A DNA stretch of 64,000 nucleotides from Streptomyces sp. NBC_01481 (GTDB lineage Bacteria; Actinomycetota; Actinomycetes; Streptomycetales; Streptomycetaceae): contig NZ_JAPEPT010000004.1 of assembly GCF_026339995.1 (NCBI RefSeq), positions 124,001 through 188,000 of the forward strand. The letters run 5' to 3'. The notes beneath the pieces were generated by a model. It ran no database searches, was not told where the DNA came from, and saw nothing but the letters and a program-made list of their open reading frames with translations. The position numbers and the translations under genes are program-made. This document shows, in pieces, positions 1 through 8,630 of the stretch (position 1 is the first letter of the stretch; the number at the start of each line of letters is the position of its first letter).

Positions 1-565
1 CCGCCGGACCGTCGGGCGTCGAAACGGCGATGCGGCCCACGCCATGCGTGGAAAGCAGGGCGCGGCATTCATCGGCTTCGAGGTCTCGCAGCCGAGGGTG
101 CAGGAGCGCCTGACCCCGGCCGGGCGGCAGATCGATGCCGCCGCCGCGCAGGGCGGCTGCGGTAGTCCCCAGCGCGGCGGCCAGCCTGATAAGGCTCGCG
201 AGGCTGGGGTCGGCCGGACGCTCTTCGATGTACGCCAGGTACTGCGGCGCCATTTTGGCGCGCCGCGCTGTTTCTGTCCGGGTAAGTCCTTGCCGCGCGC
301 GTTCGAGTGCCACTCGCCGGCCGATGTCGCTGGGGCCGTGTGCGTCGTGGGACGGCGTTTCGCCCGGCCCGTGCTCGACGTGATGGATGTGCGCGTCCGG
401 CCCGGGGAACACGAGCGTCACTTCGTCCGTGTCCGACCAGCGCACGTCGTACGGGGGCGTTCCGTCCGTGTGGTGGAGCCCGACGATTTCACCGTCGCGC
501 CTGGTGGCGCCGGTGTTTGGGCTTTCGACGACGAGTTGATCGCCAAGGTGAGCTCGCATGATCAT
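1..565 (-). CDS. DUF1918 / XRE-type HTH / PNPOx-like fusion protein (3' end off window)
   Basis: Reading leftward from an ATG at 565, the frame stays open to the window edge, so the C-terminus is missing. Residues 3-65 match DUF1918 (MRAHLGDQLVVES start, PPYDVRW, VFPGPDAH). Residues about 85-145 form an XRE-like helix-turn-helix (GRRVALERARQGLTRTETA, then ASLIRLAAALG). The remaining residues begin a pyridoxamine-phosphate-oxidase-like split barrel (ECRALLSTHGVGRIAVSTPDG). AGGAG lies 5 bp before the first ATG; a second in-frame ATG follows two codons later. It is divergent from the CBS gene at 780, with two conserved palindromes between them. Function is inferred: a DNA-binding protein with a possible flavin or F420-binding sensor domain. 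PNPOx-like proteins are frequent in DosR-type regulons. Confidence 0.85.
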   Translation of the reverse strand, partial: MIMRAHLGDQLVVESPNTGATRRDGEIVGLHHTDGTPPYDVRWSDTDEVTLVFPGPDAHIHHVEHGPGETPSHDAHGPSDIGRRVALERARQGLTRTETARRAKMAPQYLAYIEERPADPSLASLIRLAAALGTTAAALRGGGIDLPPGRGQALLHPRLRDLEADECRALLSTHGVGRIAVSTPDGPA

Positions 566-648
566 CACCGCTCCTGCGAAGCGTCGCTGTACCCCCAACG
601 TGCCACGCGCGGTGTCCTGGCGCATGGGTCGAGAAGCCCGAGTCCGGA

Positions 649-682
649 GGGCCGTACGGGCCGGTCTCGGCCCGATCGGCCC
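649..682. promoter_or_regulatory. Two tandem DevR/OsdR-like palindromes
   Basis: Two copies lie between the divergent genes starting at 565 and 780: GGGCCGTACGGGCC (649-662) and GGCCCGATCGGCCC (669-682). Each differs at one informative position from the window-wide motif GGGCCG-NN-CGGCCC. Binding by the response regulator encoded at 57774-58496 is inferred. Confidence 0.6.
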
Positions 683-779
683 CAAACGGGGGCCGGACGG
701 CTCCTCCGACGACGCCCGGCCCCTGACAGGCTTGATCTGTGACCGTGACTGGTTGTCACGACGCCGAAGGGAGGGCGGA

Positions 780-1454
780 ATGCACCACCGAACAGTCGGA
801 GAGCTCATGACCCGGAAGGTCGTCCGGGTACGGCGTGACGTGCCATTCAAGGAGATCGTCAGGCTGCTTGCCGAGAACGATGTCACCGCCGTACCCGTCG
901 TGGACGAATTGGACCGCCCGATGGGTGTGGTGTCCGAGGCCGACCTGCTGCGCAAGTCGTCCGGCCAGTCCGACCCGTCGGGTCGGGTGCCGATGCCGCA
1001 TCTGGAGGCGTGGGAGCGGGCCAAGGCCGAGGGAGCCCGCGCCGAAGAACTGATGTCGGCTCCGGCCGTTTGCGCGCGTCCGGATTGGACCGTTGTCGAG
1101 GCGGCTCGCCTCATGGCAGTTCAGAACGTCAAGCGGCTGCCCGTGGTGGACGCGGCGGACAGACTGCAAGGCATCCTCAGCCGCAGCGACTTGCTGCGCA
1201 TCTTCCTGCGTCGCGACGACGCCATCCGCGATGAGATCAACCGGGATGTGCTGCAGTCGACGATGCGCCTCGGCCCTTCGGAGGTGACCGCAGAGGTGCA
1301 CGAAGGGCAGGTCACGCTCGGTGGGTCCGTCGATGTCAGGAGTCTGATCCCGATCATTGTGCGGCTGTGCCGGAGTGTGGACGGCGTGGTTTCCGTGTCG
1401 GAACGCATCGCGTACCGGACCGACGACACCGCGAGTTCCACCAGCGGCACGTAG
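780..1454 (+). CDS. CBS domain pair protein with C-terminal BON domain
   Basis: 224 aa. The start ATG at 780 follows GGGAGG at a good distance; the open frame extends further upstream but has no ribosome site there. The first CBS motif (VGELMTRKVVRVRRDVPFKE) is followed by an HTAVPVVDE-type strand and the GVVSEADLL signature. The second CBS repeat (EELMSAPAVCARPDWTVVEA) carries RLPVVDAADRLQGILSRSDLL. The last 70 residues resemble a BON domain (EVHEGQVTLGGSVDVRS). CBS pairs usually bind adenosyl ligands; the mycobacterial CBS protein Hrp1 (Rv2626c) is a strongly DosR-induced protein of this general type. The two palindromes upstream fit hypoxic control. Ligand and partner are not evident. Confidence 0.9.
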   Translation: MHHRTVGELMTRKVVRVRRDVPFKEIVRLLAENDVTAVPVVDELDRPMGVVSEADLLRKSSGQSDPSGRVPMPHLEAWERAKAEGARAEELMSAPAVCARPDWTVVEAARLMAVQNVKRLPVVDAADRLQGILSRSDLLRIFLRRDDAIRDEINRDVLQSTMRLGPSEVTAEVHEGQVTLGGSVDVRSLIPIIVRLCRSVDGVVSVSERIAYRTDDTASSTSGT

Positions 1455-1525
1455 GCCTTCCGAACGTGGCACCGCACGCCGTGGTCGACCAGATGTTGTT
1501 CGCGACCACCGCAGGGAGGATGACG

Positions 1526-1820
1526 ATGTCCACGCTCCGAACCGACGCGTCCGTGCTCCGGACAGGCACCGGCTTCGATGCACCGACGCTCCCGCGAGCA
1601 GACGTCTGCGAAACCCATACGGCGGTCGTTTTCTTCGTCGGCGACCATGCCTACAAGATCAAGAAGCCGGTGGACCTGGATGCCCTGGACTACTCCACCG
1701 TGGCGGCTCGGCGTGCGGCGTGCGAGCGGGAACTGGCTCTCAACCGTCGCTTCGCCCCCGTCTACCTGGGCCTGGGAGAATTTCGCAGCCCGGGGCGTGG
1801 ACACCCCGGAACTCCTAGCC
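1526..1820 (+). pseudogene. 5' fragment of an Rv2004c-type kinase gene (partial duplicate of 35270-36856)
   Basis: About 95 codons closely match the start of the intact kinase gene at 35270, with shared stretches ADVCETHTAVVFFVGD and ERELALNRRFAP. By eye the nucleotide identity is near 90%. One codon is missing after RRFAP. A one-base insertion near 1795 then shifts the frame, and similarity ends near 1820 after a peptide reading PELL. GGAGG precedes the ATG at 1526, so a truncated product might still be made. A C-terminal fragment of the same family lies at 58670-58998. Confidence 0.85.
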
Positions 1821-2074
1821 AAGGCTTCAGGGATATCCAGGACGTATGTGACGCCTGCTGTCGCCGGGGCGAGTGCTGTCGCCGCGGGCGAGGAGGCTGG
1901 TGACCAGCGATCGCCTCGGGCCTGCGAGAAGCGGGCAGTCCCGGGCTCCATGAATGCCGGCAGCGTGCTGCGGCCCCCTCGTCGGTGGCCAGTCCCGATC
2001 AGGATCAGTCGCAGTGCGGCCCGGGCCAGGCTCGGTGACTCTGGAGGCAGAGGCATGCTTCGGGAGGAGCGCCC

Positions 2075-3861
<1,787 letters not shown>

Positions 3862-3865
<4 letters not shown>

Positions 3866-4944
3866 GCCCCGCACGCGGCACCCGCACCCGAAAGACTCCG
3901 GCGGCCTCGAAGCCTGCGAAGAAGGCTCCGACGAGCAAGCACAGCACGGCGTCAGAGCTTCCCGCCGACCGGCCTGGCGTCGAGCACAAGGTGAATCTGC
4001 TGGAGGCCATGATGCGCATCCGGCGCTTCGAGGAGCGATGCGTCGAGTTGTACAGCGCCGCCAAGATCCGCGGCTTCGTCCACCTCTACATCGGCGAGGA
4101 GGCCGTCGCCGTAGGTGTCAACGAGGCGCTGACCTCCGAGGACGCGGTCGTCTCCACCTACCGCGAGCACGGCCACGCGCTGGCCCGCGGTATCCCCGCC
4201 GAGGCCGTCATGGCCGAGATGTACGGCAGGACGACCGGCTGCAGCGGAGGCCGCGGCGGGTCCATGCACCTGTTCGACGCAAGCCGCCGCTTCTACGGCG
4301 GCAACGCGATCGTCGCCGGAGGTCTCCCGCTGGCCGCCGGCCTCGCTCTCGCCGACCGCATGCGCGCACAGCCCCGCGTCACGTGCTGCTTCTTCGGTGA
4401 CGGGGCCTTCGCCGAGGGCGAGTTCCACGAGACGGCGAACCTCGCCGCTCTCTGGAATCTGCCGCTGCTGCTCGTCTGCGAGAACAACCTCTACGCCATG
4501 GGCACGGCCATCGAGCGGCACGAGGCGCAGACCGACCTGGCCATGCGCGCCGCCTCGTACGGCATGGTCGCCTGGGCCGTGGACGGCATGGACGTCGAAG
4601 CCGTCGAGCAAGCAGCCCGCCGGGCCGCCGAAGCCATCAAGGCAGGCTCCGGACCGCACTTCCTGGAGCTGCGCACCTACCGCTTCCGCGCACACTCCAT
4701 GTACGACCCGGACCGCTACCGGGACAAAGCGGAGATCGAGCGGTGGAAGGGCCGGGACCCGATCACGCGCCTCATGGACCGCATGCGCGAGGACGGCGAG
4801 CTGGGCGACAAGGAACTCGCCGCGATCGAGCGCCGGATCACCGACGAGATCGACCACGCCGTCGCAGCCGCCGAACAGGCGCCCGAGGAACCGGTCGAAA
4901 ACCTGCTCCGCCATGTCACCAGCGCTCCGTTGGAGGTGAGCTGA
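3862..4944 (+). CDS. pdhA: Pyruvate dehydrogenase E1 component, alpha subunit
   Basis: 360 aa, overlapping acsA by ATGA. This is the thiamine-diphosphate subunit that decarboxylates pyruvate and transfers the acetyl group to lipoyl-E2. The ThDP/Mg site is clear: GDGAFAEGEFHETANLAALW from residue 179, ending in NN at 208-209. The substrate and phosphorylation-loop region is YRFRAHSMYDPDRYR. The first 40 residues are a Lys/Ala/Pro-rich extension not needed for the fold. The heterodimeric E1 (separate beta gene follows) is the Gram-positive type, unlike the single-chain AceE that serves central metabolism in actinobacteria. This suggests an accessory, conditionally used complex. A branched-chain or acetoin substrate is possible; the neighbouring acetate ligase favours pyruvate or acetoin. 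Confidence 0.88.
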
Positions 4945-4946
4945 CC

Positions 4947-5945
4947 ATGGGCGCCACCGGACAGCCGCAGGAGCAGAAGACCACCTACCGGGAGGCGATG
5001 CGTGAGGCCCTGCGGGATGCCCTGCGCTCCGACGATCGCGTCTTTCTCATGGGCGAGGACGTGGGCCGGTACGGCGGATGCTTCGGCGTCAGCCTCGGCC
5101 TGCTGGAGGAGTTCGGGCCGGAACGGGTCCGCGACACCCCGCTGTCGGAATCCGCGTTCGTGGGCGCGGGCATCGGCGCGGCCTTGGCCGGGATGCGGCC
5201 CATCGTCGAGATCATGACCGTGAACTTCAGCCTGCTCGCCCTCGACCAGATCCTCAACAACGCCGCCACGCTGCTGCACATGTCGGGCGGCCAGCTGCCC
5301 GTGCCGCTGGTGATCCGCATGACGACGGGCGCGGGACGGCAGCTCGCCGCACAGCACTCGCACAGCCTGGAGGGCTGGTACGCGCACATCCCCGGCATCC
5401 GCGTCCTCGCACCGGCCACCATCGAGGACGCGCGCCACATGCTGGCCCCGGCGCTGGCCGACCCCGACCCCGTACTGATCTTCGAGCACGGAAGCCTCTA
5501 CAACGCCTCCGGTGAACTCGCCCCGTCCACCGCCCCGGTGGACTTGGACCACGCTGCGATCCGCAGGCCCGGCACCGACATTTCCCTGATCACGTACGGG
5601 GGGTCGCTGCCCAAGGCGCTCGCGGCGGCGGACGAGCTGTCCACCGAAGGCATCAGCGCAGAGGTGATCGACCTCCGCACTCTCCGGCCGCTCGACGACG
5701 CGGCCATCACCTCCTCCGTGGCCCGTACGCACCGAGTCGTGGTCATTGACGAGGCTTGGCGCACCGGAAGCCTCGCCGCGGAGGTGTCCGCCCGCATCGC
5801 CGAGCGATCGCTCTACGAACTGGACGCTCCCGTGGAGCGGGTGTGCAGCGCGGAAGTCCCCATTCCATATGCCCGGCGGCTTGAGGAGGCGGCCCTGCCG
5901 CAGACCGCCGACATCGTCGCGGCAGCGCACCGGGCGGTGGACTGA
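4947..5945 (+). CDS. pdhB: Pyruvate dehydrogenase E1 component, beta subunit
   Basis: 332 aa. The ATG at 4947 follows GGAGGTGAG and lies 2 bp after pdhA. Family motifs are TYREAMREALRDALRSDDRV, FLMGEDVGRYGGCFGVS, the FVGAGIGAALAGMRPIVEI region and the C-terminal RVVVIDEAWRTGSLAAEVSA. The beta chain completes the E1 alpha2beta2 tetramer, supplying the pyrimidine-side ThDP contacts and the E2-binding surface. It is followed after 2 bp by the E2 gene. Nothing appears truncated. Confidence 0.9.
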   Translation: MGATGQPQEQKTTYREAMREALRDALRSDDRVFLMGEDVGRYGGCFGVSLGLLEEFGPERVRDTPLSESAFVGAGIGAALAGMRPIVEIMTVNFSLLALDQILNNAATLLHMSGGQLPVPLVIRMTTGAGRQLAAQHSHSLEGWYAHIPGIRVLAPATIEDARHMLAPALADPDPVLIFEHGSLYNASGELAPSTAPVDLDHAAIRRPGTDISLITYGGSLPKALAAADELSTEGISAEVIDLRTLRPLDDAAITSSVARTHRVVVIDEAWRTGSLAAEVSARIAERSLYELDAPVERVCSAEVPIPYARRLEEAALPQTADIVAAAHRAVD

Positions 5946-5947
5946 CC

Positions 5948-7330
5948 ATGGCCGAGTTCACCATGCCTTCCCTCGGCGCCGACATGGACGAGGGCACGCT
6001 TCAGGAATGGCTGATACAGCCTGGTGACCAGGTCCATAAAGGCGATCCCGTCGCGGTCGTCGAAACCGCGAAGTCCACGATCGAGGTGGAGTGCTTCGAG
6101 AGCGGGGTGGTAGGGCAGCTGCTCGTCGAGCCGGGCACGACGGTGCCGGTCGGCACGGCGCTCGCGCTGATCGAGCCGGCCGCAGAAGGACCCAAGCAAC
6201 GCGAGAAGCGTCGAAAGCCCGCAAAGGCCGAGACGAAACGACCGGTCCGGCCGACGCCGACCCGCGCGACACCCCCCACCCGACCCGAACGCGCCCGGGT
6301 TCCGGCGCCGTCCGCTGCCCACGAACGCGGACACACCGAAGCGGGCCCCTTGCTCCGGCACTTCGCGGAGCGCAGCGGCATCGACCTGGATAGCCTCCGC
6401 GGATCCGGGCGCGGAGGGCGTGTCACCCGAACCGACGTCGAGCGGGCAGCGGCTGCCGCGACTGCTGCTCAGCCATTGCGCGTACGGGCCACCCCGCTCG
6501 CCCGGCGGCTCGCCGCCGAACTGGACGTCGACCTGGCCGCGGTGACGGGGACCGGCAAGGACTCGGCCGTCCGTGCCGCGGACGTGCGCAAGGCAGCCCC
6601 GGGCCCGGCGACCGCGGCCCCACCCTCGCGCCACGTCGCCGCCCCTGTACGTCCTTCCGAGGACCGGGCGACGGCCATGCGCCAGGCAATTGCAGGCCTG
6701 ATGACGCGCGCCAACCGCGACATCCCGCACTACAACCTGTCCACGACCGTCGACCTGGCCGCCGTCATCGACTGGCTGCACGAGCACAACCGGCGCAGCC
6801 CGGTCGCCGAGCGACTGCTTCCCGCAGCCCTGCTGCTCAAGGCCGCGGCCCTCGCGGCCCGGGAGGTCCCAGAGCTCAACGGCTTCTGGACCGACGACCG
6901 CTTCACGGCGGGCGATGGCGTACATCTCGGCGTGGCCGTGTCCCTGCGCGGCGGCGGGCTCGTCGCCCCCGCCCTGCACGACGCTGACACCCTCGAACTC
7001 CCGCAGCTGATGACCGCCTTGAAGGACCTGGTCGCCCGTGCCCGCACGGGCCGGCTGCGCGGATCGGAGGTATCCGACTCGACGATCACGGTCACCAATC
7101 TCGGCGATCAGGGCGTGGAATCAGTCTTCGGCGTGATCTACCCGCCACAAGTGTCCCTGGTCGGCTTCGGGCGGGTGGTCGACCGGCCGTGCGCTGTCGA
7201 CGGCCTGCTGGGTGTACGGCCCGTCGTCACAGCCACCCTGTCGGCGGACCACCGAGCGACGGACGGCGCCGTCGGGGCCCGCTACCTGACGACGGTCGAC
7301 CGCCTCCTGCAGAACCCGGAGCAGCTGTGA
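5948..7330 (+). CDS. pdhC: Dihydrolipoamide acyltransferase (E2) with two peripheral-subunit-binding domains
   Basis: 460 aa. Residues 1-78 form one lipoyl domain with the modified lysine in VETAKSTIEVE (K42). After a Pro/Arg/Lys linker there are two E3/E1-binding domains, at about 133-166 (RGSGRGGRVTRTDVERA) and 179-216 (ATPLARRLAAELDVDLAAVT). One such domain is usual. Residues about 240-460 are the catalytic acyltransferase core, with DHRATDGAVGARYL carrying the catalytic His and Asp. The gene ends in a GTGA overlap with the ACP gene. No E3 (lipoamide dehydrogenase) gene is present in this operon, so E3 must come from elsewhere. Confidence 0.9.
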   Translation: MAEFTMPSLGADMDEGTLQEWLIQPGDQVHKGDPVAVVETAKSTIEVECFESGVVGQLLVEPGTTVPVGTALALIEPAAEGPKQREKRRKPAKAETKRPVRPTPTRATPPTRPERARVPAPSAAHERGHTEAGPLLRHFAERSGIDLDSLRGSGRGGRVTRTDVERAAAAATAAQPLRVRATPLARRLAAELDVDLAAVTGTGKDSAVRAADVRKAAPGPATAAPPSRHVAAPVRPSEDRATAMRQAIAGLMTRANRDIPHYNLSTTVDLAAVIDWLHEHNRRSPVAERLLPAALLLKAAALAAREVPELNGFWTDDRFTAGDGVHLGVAVSLRGGGLVAPALHDADTLELPQLMTALKDLVARARTGRLRGSEVSDSTITVTNLGDQGVESVFGVIYPPQVSLVGFGRVVDRPCAVDGLLGVRPVVTATLSADHRATDGAVGARYLTTVDRLLQNPEQL

Positions 7331-7572
7331 ACAGAACCGAAGCACTGAACGTGGTCAAGGATTCGATCGCCCACGTCATCCCCGACGCCGACTTCGCCGC
7401 CTTGGGGCCGGACGAAAGGTTCCGCGACGCCCTCGAGATGGACTCGCTGGACTTCCTGAGCTTCGTCGAGACTCTCGGCGCCCGTACCGGCATACGCATC
7501 GACGACGAGGACACGCCCCACCTGACCACGCTGTCCGGCAGCGCCGACTTTCTCGTCGCCCGCACGAAGTGA
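7327..7572 (+). CDS. Acyl carrier protein, last gene of the PDH-like operon
   Basis: 81 aa, from a GTG start overlapping the E2 stop codon. The phosphopantetheine attachment site is seen in ALEMDSLDFLSFVETL (the Ser of the DSL motif, near residue 39). The rest has the acidic four-helix pattern of an ACP. Translational coupling to a dehydrogenase E2 is unusual. It suggests that the acetyl or acyl group made by the complex, or by the acetate ligase, is moved onto a carrier protein, or that the ACP supports lipoyl assembly. Both roles are inference. Confidence 0.85.
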   Translation: MNRTEALNVVKDSIAHVIPDADFAALGPDERFRDALEMDSLDFLSFVETLGARTGIRIDDEDTPHLTTLSGSADFLVARTK

Positions 7573-7890
7573 GGCGCCGTGATCGAACGTGCGACCGAGC
7601 TGATCGACGCCGCCGCGGACCGTCCGGTCAAGGCCTGAAGCCGGACACAGGGCTGTGCGGCAATCCGCTGTTCAAGGCGCTGAATGTTGCGGCTGTGCGC
7701 ACTCGCCGCCGGCCGACTGCGGTCCGACCAGGGCAAGATCCGGCACGTCTCCGTTTCTGCAGCATCGCCGCGGGCCAGATCTCGTACAGTGCGGGCGAGC
7801 ACACTCCCCCTCTCGAATGGGCCCTTCGGCCACATGGGCCGGGCCGTGTGGCCCATAGGTGATCGCACCCTTGTCGTCTTCGCTTGATAC
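7573..7890. promoter_or_regulatory. Intergenic region with two palindromes; one 19-codon reading frame
   Basis: A GTG-initiated 19-codon frame at 7579-7638 (VIERATELIDAAADRPVKA) may be a gene stub. Further on are GGGCCCTTCGGCCA (7819-7832, two mismatches to the window motif) and GGGCCGTGTGGCCC (7841-7854, one mismatch). The latter sits inside a longer imperfect palindrome at 7834-7856 with ATGGGCC/GGCCCAT ends. The boxes are 37-72 bp before the ABC transporter start, a position suited to activation or repression of that operon. Confidence 0.5.
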
Positions 7891-8628
7891 ATGGGCCGTA
7901 ACCAGCCGCTTCTCATCGCCACCGGAGTGCGCAAGGTCTACCGAACGGGATCCGTGGCGGTGACCGCGCTGCTCGATCTGGACCTCGTCGTGCACCCGGG
8001 CGAGCTGGTCGGCGTCATGGGCCCTTCGGGGTCCGGGAAGACCACCCTGCTGAACTGTCTGTCCGGTCTGGACGACATCGACGGCGGGCGGGTGGAGGTC
8101 GACGGGCACGACCTGTTCGCCATGTCGGATGCCGCGCGCACCGAGCATCGGGCCCGCACCATGGGCTTTGTCTTCCAGGCGTTCAACCTGATTCCGGTCT
8201 TCTCCGCGGCGGAGAACGTCGAACTCCCCCTGCTGCTCGTCGGCACCCGGCCGCGGGAGGCCCGACGCCGGGCGCTGGCCATGCTCGACCGGGTCGGCCT
8301 CGGCCACCGGGTCCATCACCGGCCGAATGAGATGTCGGGCGGCGAACAGCAGCGGGTGACCATCGCCCGCGCACTGGCCGGCCGCCCGGCCATCGTGTGG
8401 GCGGACGAACCCACCGGCAACCTCGACAGCGCGATGGCCATCCAGGTCATGGACCTGCTGTGCGAGCTGAACGGCGACGAAGGCCAGACAATCGTCCTGG
8501 TCACCCACGACAGCGCCATCGGGGCGCGCGTCCCCCGGCTGATCCGCATGCGTGACGGACGGTTGGTCGACGACGTCCGCCAGCGCGTCCCCGCTCCCGG
8601 CCCAATGCCCAACGTCCCCACCGGCTGA
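7891..8628 (+). CDS. ABC transporter ATP-binding protein (MacB/LolD type)
   Basis: 245 aa. It has Walker A GPSGSGKTTLLNCLSGLD, the Q-loop GFVFQAFNLIPVFSA, signature MSGGEQQRVTIARALAG, Walker B AIVWADEPTGNLDSA and the H-loop VTHDS. The NLIP/TGNLDS wording is typical of MacB/LolD/FtsE-like ATPases that drive FtsX-type permeases by mechanotransmission. The permease gene follows 2 bp later. No clear Shine-Dalgarno precedes the ATG at 7891, so translation may be leaderless or start elsewhere. The substrate is unknown; in streptomycetes such systems export peptides or lipids or act in the envelope. Confidence 0.92.
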   Translation: MGRNQPLLIATGVRKVYRTGSVAVTALLDLDLVVHPGELVGVMGPSGSGKTTLLNCLSGLDDIDGGRVEVDGHDLFAMSDAARTEHRARTMGFVFQAFNLIPVFSAAENVELPLLLVGTRPREARRRALAMLDRVGLGHRVHHRPNEMSGGEQQRVTIARALAGRPAIVWADEPTGNLDSAMAIQVMDLLCELNGDEGQTIVLVTHDSAIGARVPRLIRMRDGRLVDDVRQRVPAPGPMPNVPTG

Positions 8629-8630
8629 CC

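Noticed and set aside
44..742. Forward frame of 232 codons at the left edge
   Set aside because: It is antisense to the DUF1918-HTH-PNPOx gene, which has recognisable domains and a ribosome site.
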